DNA of 64,000 bases from positions 2,480,001 through 2,544,000 of the forward strand of contig NZ_JAUSZR010000001.1 in NCBI RefSeq assembly GCF_030817835.1. Reading direction: 5' to 3'. Origin of the DNA: Pseudarthrobacter sp. W1I19. GTDB taxonomy: Bacteria > Actinomycetota > Actinomycetes > Actinomycetales > Micrococcaceae. The notes under the pieces were generated by a model. It was not told where the DNA came from, did no database searches, and was given only the letters and a program-made list of their open reading frames with translations. This document shows, piece by piece, positions 8,890 through 17,550 of this stretch (position 1 is the stretch's first letter; each line of letters starts with the position of its first letter). Made by a program: the position numbers and the translations under genes.

Positions 8890-9705
8890 ATGGCAGCCGA
8901 CAATTTGCAGGGACCGCCACCGCTTCTGGTTCTGGCGAAGATAAGTGACATTTTGGATTCCTTTTCGTTGGTCCGTCCTGAGCTGACGCTGGCTCAGATT
9001 CGGGAGTCAACTGGTCTTCCAACCTCTACGGTCCAAAGGCTGGTGGGTAACCTTGTGGCTCACGGCTTCATTGACAGGGTTGATGACAGGTACAGGGTCG
9101 GTGTAAAGATGTCCTACTGGGCTGCCCCGGCGTCCCATGGAGTCGAGCTCATAGAAATTATCAAGCCGGTCCTTCAGGAGCTCCGGGACAAGTTGGGCGA
9201 AACTGTCTGCTTTTTCCAGACGTCCATGGAGTACCGTGTGTGCGTCGCCATGGCCGAGACACGTCACATGCTTCGCCGCGACATGGCTGTGGGAAGGATC
9301 CTGCCCCTGCATGCCGGATCGGCTGGCAGGGTTCTGCTGGCATGGGACCCTGAGGTTGCCGGCAGGGTACTGTCAGCCCGCTTGGATCAGCTCACGGAAA
9401 GCACCATCACCGACACGGAGTCGCTTAAGGCTGCGATCAAGCAGACGCGTGCTGACGGGTACGCGCTGACTACGGGGGAACGGGAGTCGGGTGCCAGCGG
9501 GTTGTCCGCCCCGGTGTTTAACCCGCAGGCGGACCTTGTTGGGGCGCTGACGATCATGGGTCCCACGCTCCGGATGCCGTTGGAGGTGTGCGAGCAGTGG
9601 GTGGATGATCTGCTGGAGGGCGCAGAACGGATCACCCGTATGATCGGCGGGCGCTTGCCCTCGGCAAGCGCCCTTCCGCAGGCTTTGAAGGTCAGCTCGG
9701 CATAA
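8890..9705 (+). CDS. IclR-family transcriptional regulator
   Basis: The protein has 271 residues. Its N-terminal winged helix (LAQIRESTGLPTSTVQRLVG ... LVAHGFIDRVDDRYRVG) is followed by the IclR effector domain, with signatures MRRDMAVGRILPLHAGSAGR and TRADGYALTTGERESGASGL. It ends 14 bp inside the convergent lyase gene. IclR proteins typically bind small organic acids and control neighbouring catabolic operons. The facing operon of lyase, CoA-transferase and permease is the obvious target, and a 15-bp palindrome at 13442 in front of that operon is a candidate site. Confidence 0.92.
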   Translation: MAADNLQGPPPLLVLAKISDILDSFSLVRPELTLAQIRESTGLPTSTVQRLVGNLVAHGFIDRVDDRYRVGVKMSYWAAPASHGVELIEIIKPVLQELRDKLGETVCFFQTSMEYRVCVAMAETRHMLRRDMAVGRILPLHAGSAGRVLLAWDPEVAGRVLSARLDQLTESTITDTESLKAAIKQTRADGYALTTGERESGASGLSAPVFNPQADLVGALTIMGPTLRMPLEVCEQWVDDLLEGAERITRMIGGRLPSASALPQALKVSSA

Positions 9706-10618
9706 CCCACTGGAATGCCGCTGCTTTGGAGCGGGCTCCCAGTGCTGACTTGGACCTGTTGTCCTCCTGCAGTTCGCTGGTGATTGATTCGCCCAACCGG
9801 ACGAGGTCAGCGAAGTTTTCCGGGTACAGCCAGTCCGGGCGGAGGCCGAAGAGCAGGTCCTCGGTGGACGTGTTTCCGGAGGCGCCGGGGGCGAAGGGGC
9901 ATCCGCCTAGCCCGCCGAGTGCACCGTCGATGGTGGTGGCGCCGGCGTCCAGGGCCGCTATGGCGTTGGCGACCCCCATCCCCCAAGTGTCGTGTCCGTG
10001 GAAAACGATGCCCAGGTCAGGCGCCGCGGCCTTCACTTTGCCTATCAAGGCGTTGACTTGCTCCGGCACGGCATGCCCCAAAGTGTCGCAGATGACGACA
10101 TCACTGACACCGTTGCCCCTTGGGTCTTCCACAAGCTTCAGTACCCGGCCAGGGTCGATGCCACCTTCAAAGGGACAGGTAAATGAAGTGGCCAGGCACA
10201 ACTGGAGAGTGGCGCCTGCTTCGCGGGCGTGCTCCAGTGCCTGGGGCAGGGCTGCCATGCTCGCCTCTGTCGACCGGCCTATGTTGGCTTGGTTATGGGC
10301 GTCTGAAACGCTGAGGCAGTACTGCATGTTCACGGCTCCGGCCGCCGCGGCCTTTTCAACGTGGCGGGGCGTCGCTACCCAGATCCAGCACTTTTCCAGT
10401 TCCTCGGAAGTCAGGGCGCTGATGAGCTCCAGGGTGTTGGCCATCGGCGGTACCAGGTCCGGGCGGGCCATCGAACCGATTTCTATGGCCGGTACCCCTG
10501 CCGCCAGTAACGACCGGACAATGCCCGCTTTGCGTTCCGTGGAGAGCATGCCACCGGTGAGTTGAAGCCCGTCGCGCAGCGTCACGTCCCTGAGCTGAAA
10601 GTCATTCTTGGTGTTCAT
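9692..10618 (-). CDS. HMG-CoA-lyase-like enzyme (probable hydroxyacyl-CoA lyase), copy 1
   Basis: The protein has 308 residues and is a DRE-TIM metallolyase barrel. It opens with RDVTLRDGLQ (catalytic Arg and metal Asp), has VFHGHDTWGMG (metal His-x-His) and the family cysteine loop GGLGGCPFAPGASGN. Members cleave 3-hydroxy-3-methylglutaryl-CoA or related tertiary hydroxyacyl-CoAs such as (R)-citramalyl-CoA. The start overlaps the CoA-transferase stop as ATGA, so the pair is translationally coupled. Paired with a class III CoA-transferase, a free hydroxydicarboxylate could be activated and cleaved to acetyl-CoA plus a keto acid. The exact substrate is inference. A second copy of the pair is at 53.5-55.6 kb. 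Confidence 0.88.
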   Translation of the reverse strand: MNTKNDFQLRDVTLRDGLQLTGGMLSTERKAGIVRSLLAAGVPAIEIGSMARPDLVPPMANTLELISALTSEELEKCWIWVATPRHVEKAAAAGAVNMQYCLSVSDAHNQANIGRSTEASMAALPQALEHAREAGATLQLCLATSFTCPFEGGIDPGRVLKLVEDPRGNGVSDVVICDTLGHAVPEQVNALIGKVKAAAPDLGIVFHGHDTWGMGVANAIAALDAGATTIDGALGGLGGCPFAPGASGNTSTEDLLFGLRPDWLYPENFADLVRLGESITSELQEDNRSKSALGARSKAAAFQWVMPS

Positions 10619-11859
10619 ACTGTTTCCAATTCCATTTTGGCTATCAGCGCTTCCGCCTGCTCCACGGTTTTTCCAAGTACCCGTTGAAGAACGTCCTTTG
10701 TATCCGCGCCCAGGTCCGGGCCGAGGTTCCTGATCGGCAAGGACTGTCCACCGATGACGGGGATGATTCCAGGGAACGCAACGTTGGACAGTGTCTCATC
10801 CCCTGTGGAGACGTCGAATCTTTGAATCATGTTCCGTGCGGCGTACTGGTCATCGGCGACGATGTCGGCTGCGGTGTAGATCGGGCCCGCGGGCACACCG
10901 GCGGAGTCGAGGACGGCGAGGGCTTGCTTAGTGGTGAGGTTCTTCGCCCACTGACCGATGGCATGGTCCAGTTCATCCCGCCGTTCCCATCGGTCTGCGT
11001 TGGTCTGAAGCCCCGGGTCCTCGCCCAGGTCAGGGCGGCCGATGACGTCCATGTAGCGCCTGAAGATGGCGTCACCGTTGCCGGCGACGACGATGCTTCC
11101 GTCGATGCACAGATAAGCGTTCGAGGGGGCGATTCCCTCCATCCGCCCGCCGGTCCGCTGGCGCTGGATTCCAAAGGCCGTGTGGTCCGGAATCAGTGAC
11201 TCCGTGACCGAAAGCATGGCTTCGTTCAGGGCGATGTCCATCATGCGGTGGTTCAAGGGTACGGGGGTTTTTCCGCGCTTGACCTCGCGTTCGAAGAGTG
11301 CCATGACGGACCCAAAGGCCGCGTACAGCCCGGCGATGGTGTCGCCGATGGAAACGCCGACCCGGACAGGTGGACGGTCCGGGTCGCCGACAAGTTCACG
11401 GAAGCCTCCGAAAGCCTCGGCAACAGCGGCGAACCCTGGACGTGAAGCCATAGGCCCGGTCTGACCGAACGCGGAAATCCGCGTCAGGATCAGATCAGGG
11501 TTCGCCTCGTTCAGCACCTCCGGCCCCGGACCCCACTTCTCCAGAGTGCCAGGGCGGAAGTTCTCCAGAACGATGTCCGAGGCTGCGGCCAGTTCCAGGA
11601 CCAACTGGCGTCCTTCCTCGGTTCGCAGGTCGATCACGACTGACTTCTTGTTCCGGTTGATGGTCCGGTAAAGCATCGAAGTGTCCCCAGCATAGAGCCG
11701 CCAGTTTCGAAGTTCGTCCCCGGTACGCGGGCGTTCAACCTTGATGACTTCCGCCCCGAAGTCGGCCAGCATGCGCCCTGCTGTGGGCGCGGCGATGTAG
11801 TTGCCCAGCTCCAGAACGCGCACACCCTGAAGCGGGGCCACGGCGGTGTTGATAGTCAT
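10615..11859 (-). CDS. Class III (CaiB/BaiF) CoA-transferase, copy 1
   Basis: The protein has 414 residues, a normal length. The opening GVRVLELGNYIAAPTAGRML and DFGAEVIKVE, then NRNKKSVVIDLRTEEG and ENFRPGTLEKWG, are typical of the family. The catalytic Asp is expected in MDIALNEAML. This cytoplasmic enzyme moves CoA from a donor such as succinyl-CoA to a carboxylic acid. It is followed directly by the lyase gene (ATGA overlap) and preceded by a GntP permease ending 15 bp upstream, so import, activation and cleavage sit in one operon. It resembles the transferase at 53461-54696 over its whole length. Confidence 0.92.
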   Translation of the reverse strand: MTINTAVAPLQGVRVLELGNYIAAPTAGRMLADFGAEVIKVERPRTGDELRNWRLYAGDTSMLYRTINRNKKSVVIDLRTEEGRQLVLELAAASDIVLENFRPGTLEKWGPGPEVLNEANPDLILTRISAFGQTGPMASRPGFAAVAEAFGGFRELVGDPDRPPVRVGVSIGDTIAGLYAAFGSVMALFEREVKRGKTPVPLNHRMMDIALNEAMLSVTESLIPDHTAFGIQRQRTGGRMEGIAPSNAYLCIDGSIVVAGNGDAIFRRYMDVIGRPDLGEDPGLQTNADRWERRDELDHAIGQWAKNLTTKQALAVLDSAGVPAGPIYTAADIVADDQYAARNMIQRFDVSTGDETLSNVAFPGIIPVIGGQSLPIRNLGPDLGADTKDVLQRVLGKTVEQAEALIAKMELETV

Positions 11860-11874
11860 TACTTGTGTTCCTTT

Positions 11875-13374
11875 TTAGATAAAGATGCTGAGTACGAGGG
11901 TGAAACCGAGGGCGACTACGGATGCCACGGAGACGCCCAAAGTGCAGCTCTTTAGTGTGCCGCGGGTCGTTTGGCCGAGCATGGATTGCAGCAACCAGAA
12001 CGTGTTGGACGTGACGTGAACAATGAAGAGTGAGCCTGCGCCGGCGGCCAGTGCCAGCAGGACGGGGTTGATTCCAAGCGCCGGAGCGATCGGGGCAAGC
12101 AGCCCAGCAGCCGTGATAGCCGAAATCGATACTGAGCCGACAGCGATGTGGAGCACCGCAGCAATGGCCCAGACCACCAGGAGCGGGGCAACAGAGGATG
12201 CCGTGAAGTACTTCCCCAAAATCTCGCCCATTCCGCTGGTTGCGACCATCGCGGCGAGAGCGCCGCCGGCCCCGGTCAGGATCAGAATCTGCCCGGATTC
12301 CTTGAAGCCATTGGCGACGGCTGCCTCGACGCGCTTGGTGCCGATGGTCAGGCGAGCCACCAGACTTGTTCCCAGGAGGCCGATCAGCAGGGCCACTACC
12401 GGTGTTGAGAGGAAACCGGTGATTTCCATGGTGATGCCGGCCATTTTGAGAAATGCGCCGGAGGCGATCAACACCAGGGAAAGGAGCATGGGACCGAACA
12501 TGATAAGCAGGCCCGGTTCGCGCCCCGTCTTTGTTTCAGGAGTACGCACGTCGTGGGGCAGCAGGCCAACCCTGCTCGACGTCAGCCCGGCCCCGGTACC
12601 CGTACTCTGAACGGAGGAGTGCGAAGACTTAGGCCCGGCTGATTCACCGTGCTCATGGCCATGCGCATGGACGTGCGTGTGGACAACCATCCCGTCGGTG
12701 TCTTCCAGTGCCGGTGATTCCGCAACGGCCTGTTCCTCGTCGGTATCTGTCTTCCACAGGCCCCGGTGGATGAAGAAGTTCATGATGATGATCGATACGA
12801 CGATCGTGGGGATGATGACCAGAAGGCCGAAGATGAGCATTTCGCCCAGTGGTACCTGAAGGAGACCGGCCAAAGCAACGGTGGCAACGCCCGGGACCAT
12901 GAGAACGATGCCGCACTCCAGGCTGATCGCCATGGCGGTCGCAATCTTCGCTGTGCCGTACTTGCCCAGCTTCGGCGCGATCCTGCGTGCCAGCGGTGCG
13001 CTCATCACCAGGAGGACATCAAGAAAAATCGACTGCAGCAGTGTGCCAATAGTCAGCCCAAGAGCGTAGGGAACTCCCTTCGGGCCAAAGACGTGGAGGA
13101 GTTTGTCCACAAGCTTGGAGATTGCGCCCATTTCATTGAGGATGGCCCCCATCAGGACGCCCCACGCAATGAGCAACCCGACCTTCGTCATGATGTCGCC
13201 GAAGCCAGTCATCAAGGTCTTCGTAGTGTCGGCCGCTCCCAAACCCGTCAGAAGGCCCAAGACGGCCGCTCCGATGACCAGTGACATTGCCGGGTTGAGG
13301 CGGAGTCGAAGGATCATCACAACGATCCCGACGATCACCGCCCCGGTGATGCTAAGTATTTGCCAATCTTCCAT
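11875..13374 (-). CDS. GntP-family permease with histidine-rich loop
   Basis: The protein has 499 residues with about twelve or more membrane segments and GntP-type features: KVGLLIAWGVLMGAILNEMG, LGLTIGTLLQSIFLDV, and a late MLGQTTRGTLKSCTLGVSVA end. GntP members are proton symporters for gluconate and other organic acids. The middle loop, about residues 215-285, is unusual: long, soluble and containing HTHVHAHGHEHG. It starts at ATG 13374 behind GGAGGA. It is the first gene of the operon with the CoA-transferase and lyase. The substrate is probably the acid those enzymes use, which is inference. Confidence 0.88.
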   Translation of the reverse strand: MEDWQILSITGAVIVGIVVMILRLRLNPAMSLVIGAAVLGLLTGLGAADTTKTLMTGFGDIMTKVGLLIAWGVLMGAILNEMGAISKLVDKLLHVFGPKGVPYALGLTIGTLLQSIFLDVLLVMSAPLARRIAPKLGKYGTAKIATAMAISLECGIVLMVPGVATVALAGLLQVPLGEMLIFGLLVIIPTIVVSIIIMNFFIHRGLWKTDTDEEQAVAESPALEDTDGMVVHTHVHAHGHEHGESAGPKSSHSSVQSTGTGAGLTSSRVGLLPHDVRTPETKTGREPGLLIMFGPMLLSLVLIASGAFLKMAGITMEITGFLSTPVVALLIGLLGTSLVARLTIGTKRVEAAVANGFKESGQILILTGAGGALAAMVATSGMGEILGKYFTASSVAPLLVVWAIAAVLHIAVGSVSISAITAAGLLAPIAPALGINPVLLALAAGAGSLFIVHVTSNTFWLLQSMLGQTTRGTLKSCTLGVSVASVVALGFTLVLSIFI

Positions 13375-13961
13375 GAGAAATCCTCCATTGGATCCATGTA
13401 GGGTCCGTAAGCCAAGTCACAGTACTACAATATGAGCATGAACTCACAATGTGAGTCAAGGTAGCGAACCCGCAGCAGATTTCCATCGACAAAAGGGGGG
13501 GCGGGGGCACAAGGAGCAGGCGCGTATCCACAACGGCGTTAGGGCTGACAAATTGGCCCCTCGTGCAAGTGGCCCTGGCCGAAAGTCCATGCGGGGACGG
13601 TGCATGGATTAGCCGTTTTACGGGGTGTCGTTGACGCGAAATCCAGCAGGGGAATGCCTGCCTCCAGGGAGGAGCTATCTTCAGGGCGCCCAGGACGCCG
13701 AACAGGGATACATGGGCCGCTGGGGAGGGGAAGGGGCGGCAAGGAGCTTCGCCTCCGGCACTAATTCGTAACAGGTCATCGGACCGAGTTGCCTGCCCGT
13801 TTAGATAACATCCAGAATCGGCTTGGCCACCCGCGCGCTTCCAGCAAACTTCAGGAGCCAATGCTTGAGGTAACCGCCACGAGTGGTAGGTTAGCGGCGT
13901 TTATGAACGCGGGATTGGCCTTGAACGGGAACGTGCAGGGAAGGATAGGGAGCTTCGTTGG
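13375..13961. other. Intergenic; promoter region of the GntP operon
   Basis: About 590 bases with the GntP ribosome site at the left and a palindrome at 13442-13456. The remainder has a low-complexity G run and no convincing gene; a 169-codon reverse frame at 13352-13861 overlaps the GntP start and has no family features. Confidence 0.5.
13442..13456. promoter_or_regulatory. Candidate IclR operator
   Basis: ACTCAC-AAT-GTGAGT is a perfect 15-bp inverted repeat located 68 bp upstream of the GntP start codon. The likely binder is the IclR regulator encoded at 8890. The promoter of the parallel module at 53.4 kb has a related but imperfect element (CTCCCACACAGTGAG). Confidence 0.5.
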
Positions 13962-14174
13962 CTAGGGGGCGAGTTCCTGGGTGATTCCGAAAGGAACTTT
14001 CTCGGAAAGCTCCGCCGTGTAGGTATTGGGCCCAAGGCGCGTTACCAAGATCCCGCAAGATCCTGTGGTTGTCGCGACAGCCTGCAGTTCCTTTACTGCC
14101 GCCTCGAGTCGTTCTTCAAGAATTTCCCTTGTGACCGCATGGATATGGATGGCATTAACGCTGTCGGCCTGCAT
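13962..14174 (-). CDS. Small hypothetical protein, 70 residues
   Basis: It starts ATG 14174 with GAAAGG five bases before the start. The sequence is an amphipathic helix rich in Glu/Arg/Ala (TREILEERLEAAVKELQAVA) followed by a strand-rich tail (GILVTRLGPNTYTAELSEKV). No signal peptide or membrane segment is present. It is the last of three small reverse-strand genes between 13.9 and 15.1 kb. Function unknown. Confidence 0.6.
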   Translation of the reverse strand: MQADSVNAIHIHAVTREILEERLEAAVKELQAVATTTGSCGILVTRLGPNTYTAELSEKVPFGITQELAP

Positions 14175-14430
14175 AGCGCCCTTTCTAGGATGGTGGGAGG
14201 AGAGAAGCGGAATTCGGGGTAGGGGTGGCGTCGCTGAACGGTGGTCGGCAGCCGAGTAGGAGTAGGGTGTTCAATTCGCCACCTGGGTTTCAAGCCCTCT
14301 GCCTGTCATGCTTCATCTGAAGTGCTCAACCGAGAGGGCTGGCGTGCACGCGGGGTGATATTCGCAGGTCTGGCGTTGCGCTTGCCTTGGGATGCGGCAG
14401 CTTCCGTCGAGGCAGCACGCTGGGGTGGTT

Positions 14431-14775
14431 TCAAACCCTGGATTGGTCACCACCGCGCTTGTCGAGCACCGGCAGAAGAGGTTCGCCGAGGTTTTGACGA
14501 CCCTCCACGGCCCAAACCGTGCAACCGTCAGTCCGGTGAATAAGCCGACGGTTCCATTGAGCTTTGAGCCAGAAGGCCGATCCGTCGGGCATCACGGCGT
14601 CCACCTGCCCAAGGACGGGCGGGTCTATTCCGTTGCTGACCGCGACGTGTGTATGCAGCTGCAGCTCCTCCCATTCCAGAACGGGGTTACCCAGCAAGAG
14701 CACGGATTCAGCTGGGCGGTCCACCCAGAAGAATCGCGGTTCGCCCTCCCAGTGGCTTTGCATTACTACCGCCAT
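14431..14775 (-). CDS. Small hypothetical protein (GxVDA-DG-W type)
   Basis: It has 114 residues from ATG 14775, with ATG 14763 as an alternative. A tryptophan-rich N-terminal part (SHWEGEPRFFWVDRPAE) precedes the core GQVDAVMPDGSAFWL ... RRLIHRTDGCTVWAV. That core resembles the 8426-8818 product, so the two look like distant members of one family. The gene lies 15 bp after the 14791-15066 frame and may be co-transcribed with it. Function unknown. Confidence 0.55.
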   Translation of the reverse strand: MAVVMQSHWEGEPRFFWVDRPAESVLLLGNPVLEWEELQLHTHVAVSNGIDPPVLGQVDAVMPDGSAFWLKAQWNRRLIHRTDGCTVWAVEGRQNLGEPLLPVLDKRGGDQSRV

Positions 14776-14790
14776 TCTCGATCGACTCGG

Positions 14791-15066
14791 CTATAGGTCT
14801 GCGTGGCTGATGCGATGAATGTCACCATTCCAGCCCGAGGCAACGAGGTCCATAAAGTCCTTCAGCGAGAGCACTGGAGTAGTAGTCGGCGTAACGTAAA
14901 GCACCCTTTGGCGTTTCAGTGACACGCAAAATGGACATCTCCACTGCAGGCCCCTCCTGAGCTTGGCACCCAACTCGCCCAAGGTTCGTGGCTGACATCC
15001 GTTTTCCGAATGAGTTTCTTCGGCGTGTTCATTTCGGTCATCTCCATCGATTTCCACTGCTCGCAT
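14791..15066 (-). CDS. Small hypothetical protein, 91 residues
   Basis: It starts ATG 15066, directly downstream of a good sigma-70-like promoter (15077-15105). The middle carries RRGLQWRCPFCVSLKRQRVL with one CxxC, and the tail VLSLKDFMDLVASGWNGDIH looks folded. Only one Cys pair is visible, so a complete zinc finger would need a dimer or His ligands. I do not recognise it. Confidence 0.5.
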   Translation of the reverse strand: MRAVEIDGDDRNEHAEETHSENGCQPRTLGELGAKLRRGLQWRCPFCVSLKRQRVLYVTPTTTPVLSLKDFMDLVASGWNGDIHRISHADL

Positions 15067-15076
15067 CGTGATGAAA

Positions 15077-15105
15077 ACACTACGCCGGGCTTACGTTACA
15101 GTCAA
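15077..15105 (-). promoter_or_regulatory. Sigma-70-like promoter for the small-gene cluster
   Basis: On the reverse strand a -35 box TTGACT (15105-15100) and a -10 box TAGTGT (15082-15077) are separated by exactly 17 bases. They lie 10 bases before the ATG at 15066, so a leaderless or very short leader transcript is expected. Confidence 0.5.
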
Positions 15106-15471
15106 TGGATGTAACTTTAGTGCTACGGCGAGTCTTCCCTAACCGATGTCGCCGAGGGTTGTGTTGACAGTTGCTACTTTCTCAATGCTTGGTCCCATGT
15201 GCGCCCGTCGAGGGGCAAGAAATACGGCCGCCCCCCCTAAAACCCCTCAGGGTCCAGATGAAGGTTCACGAACGGGCGAGAAATCCTTCCCCGGCGCTGC
15301 ACCAGCCGTGACCGTATACTGCAGATCGAGGGTCCTGAGCCGAAACCGCGCGACAACTTTTACCGAAAACCACCACTCCAGGTAGCCCGAAGTTGCGCCG
15401 AACAGCCCAGAGGCTGCATGGAGGCCGATCACTTCGCGAGCTTGCGAACCCTGAGTCGTATGCTGACTTAC

Positions 15472-15879
15472 ATGAGAATCGGGGAGCTTTCCGAGCGTAC
15501 AGGGGTATCGAAGCGTTTACTGCGCTACTACGAGGAGAAGGGTCTGGTGGTACCTGCACGGTCCTATAACGGTTATCGCGAATACCAGGAATCACATGTC
15601 GACATCGTGTTGCAGATTAAGGGACTGCTTGAGGCAGGACTGCCGACCCGAATCATCGAACAACTCATGCCGTGCTTGATCCAGCCCCAAACTATTTATG
15701 TTCCCAGTGTCACGCCCGAGATGGTCGATACGCTGAAACTCGAGCAGGCGCGCTTATCCGAACGGATTGATTGCCTGGTCCGCCACAGGGATGCCGTCGG
15801 CAACTACCTCGATAAGGTCCTGGCGTTGAAGCCCGCGGACAGTGGAAGCGTTCACGCTTCACATGCAGTCATGACTTAG
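15472..15879 (+). CDS. MerR-family transcriptional regulator
   Basis: The protein has 135 residues from ATG 15472. The MerR winged helix is clear (MRIGELSERTGVSKRLLRYY, EEKGLVVPARSYNGYREY). A dimerising coiled coil follows (VDTLKLEQARLSERIDCLVRHRDAV), with a short C-terminal tail lacking metal-binding cysteines, so it is more likely a drug- or redox-type than a metal-sensing MerR. It is convergent with the frameshifted MFS gene; the two 3' ends are separated by the hairpin repeat array. Its target is not obvious. Confidence 0.9.
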   Translation: MRIGELSERTGVSKRLLRYYEEKGLVVPARSYNGYREYQESHVDIVLQIKGLLEAGLPTRIIEQLMPCLIQPQTIYVPSVTPEMVDTLKLEQARLSERIDCLVRHRDAVGNYLDKVLALKPADSGSVHASHAVMT

Positions 15880-16061
15880 AGCGGCAAGGCTCAACAGGAG
15901 GGCAGATCGGCGTCCACGCTCCTGCAGGCGAGAACAAACATCAGGAGGGCAAGTCTCTCCCCCACCACGGTCATGGTTATTCAACTTTATGCGGGCACGG
16001 GGTCAGGCTATTTGCAGCGAATGCCGTATGCAACGCTTAGTGGCGAGAATTAGCCCTGAGG

Positions 16062-16146
16062 GGCACCCCGCAATAGCGGGGTGCCGCAGGTTCCCCGCAA
16101 TAGCGGGGTGCCGCAGGTTCCCCGCAATAGCGGGGTGCCGCAGGTT
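16062..16146. repeat. Three perfect 27-bp tandem repeats, each a hairpin
   Basis: A 27-bp unit occurs exactly three times head to tail (16066-16092, 16093-16119, 16120-16146). Each starts with the hairpin CCCCGC-AATA-GCGGGG and ends TGCCGCAGGTT. In the first unit the preceding bases extend the stem to 10 bp (GGCACCCCGC / GCGGGGTGCC). The array sits between the convergent MerR and MFS genes, so it could act as a repeated bidirectional terminator. There is no variable spacer, so it is not a CRISPR array. Confidence 0.9.
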
Positions 16147-16183
16147 CAGTGACCGGGCGAGGCCAGATTCCATCGGCTGGTCT

Positions 16184-17369
16184 TTACGCGCCAACCAGCT
16201 TGCGTCTTGAGGGGAAGCCGCTGCCGCGGGCCACCATGACTGTCGCGCTGGCTGGAATAAGAAGGACGAGTACAGACCAGGGGAAGGACCCAGCGCCTGG
16301 CCCCAGAAGGAGAAGGCCTCCGACGGCACCACCCAGCGCGAGGGCCGTGTTCCATAGCGTGACCAGCAGAGCTTGTGCGGTGTCTGCCGCGCCACCTGCC
16401 GCATCGCCCAAGGCGGTCTGCAATAGGGTGGCCATGCCGCCAAAACCGATCCCCCACATCACCGCTGCGAGGTAGACGATTGCATGACTCCCCCCCAAGT
16501 GTGGCCATGAAAATGGCGGCTAGGGCAAACAAAACGGTGCCCACGATAGTCAAAGTGCGTAGTCGATGGTGAATGTACGTGCCGACGAAAAAGATGCTCA
16601 CCACCGAGGACGTACCGAACACAAATAACACAACGGCTACAGAGTCGCTCATCCCGAATTGGGCGAGAAACGGCGAGATGTACGTGTAGAGGATGGTATG
16701 CGCCAAAACGACCGTAAGAACGACGAAGAGGACAGGCGTCACACCGGGTACCCGCATGGTCTGCGCGACTGACACCCGATGCTGCCGAGGTTGTCCCGGA
16801 AAATCAGGCACCGTGAAGCTGAGCCACGCCAACACCACTAGCGCAAAGGCCGTCATGGCGAGGAATGAGATCCGCCAGCCGAGCGCTTGGCCGAACGCGG
16901 TCCCTGCCGGCACGCCCAGAGCGAGAGCGAGCGGCGTCCCGGCCATCGCCACTGCGATCGCTTTGCCGTGTTGCGCACTTGGAACCATCCGCCTCGCGTA
17001 ATTCGCCATCATCGCCCAGACAAGTCCGCCGGACACGCCTGCGATGAACCTGCTAGCCATCGTCAACGCATATTCATCCGAAAGGGCCGTGATTGTGTTC
17101 GCGACAATAAACCCCGCCATCGCGGCCAGCAGCAAGCGCTTTCGCCTCCAAGCTGAGGTGGCTGCGGACAGCGGGACGGCAGCAACCGCGGAACCTATTG
17201 CATAAATCGTCACAGACTGTCCCATTACGGATTCAGTCACCTGAAGATCCCCACTCATTTCGGGGAGTATGCCACCTGGCAGCGCCTCAGTTAGAACGGT
17301 GATGAAGGATGCTGCGGCCATTGCCGACAGTCCACTTAGAGGGAGCCCTGGGCTCAAGTTCTTTCTCAT
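16184..17369 (-). pseudogene. MFS transporter, frameshifted in a G7 tract
   Basis: The reverse strand from ATG 17369 encodes about 290 residues of an MFS protein (AraJ/chloramphenicol-efflux-like): an SFITVLTEALPGGILPEM opening, RFIAGVSGGLVWAMMANYAR, and VPAGTAFGQALGWRISF. After FMATLGG the frame leaves the family, and the true continuation (SHAIVYLAAVMWGIGFGGMA ... LGDAAGGAADTAQALL) is in the next frame and runs to 16184. The switch is at seven consecutive C/G bases at 16490-16496; six would restore one ~395-residue protein. This is either a real frameshift, a phase-variable tract, or a sequencing error. Confidence 0.85.
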
Positions 17370-17550
17370 GCGGCCAGTATCAAACCTTCACATTAGTGGC
17401 AAGGTCAAAAAGCTCCGGTAATCGCGTATCCGTATGTGGTGAAAGTTGAGTTGCAGATCAGTAGTCAGCGCTGCTAGCGTCAGGATCAGAGGGGGCGGAA
17501 GAGGACCCGCAATCTGCGTATTCTTGACCATCAACCGGGAGAAATTTTAC

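Noticed and set aside
13352..13861. 169-codon reverse frame upstream of the GntP gene
   Set aside because: It overlaps the GntP start and promoter and is Pro/Cys-rich with no ribosome site.
16062..16146. Possible CRISPR array
   Set aside because: The 27-bp units are contiguous and identical with no variable spacers, and no cas genes are in the window.
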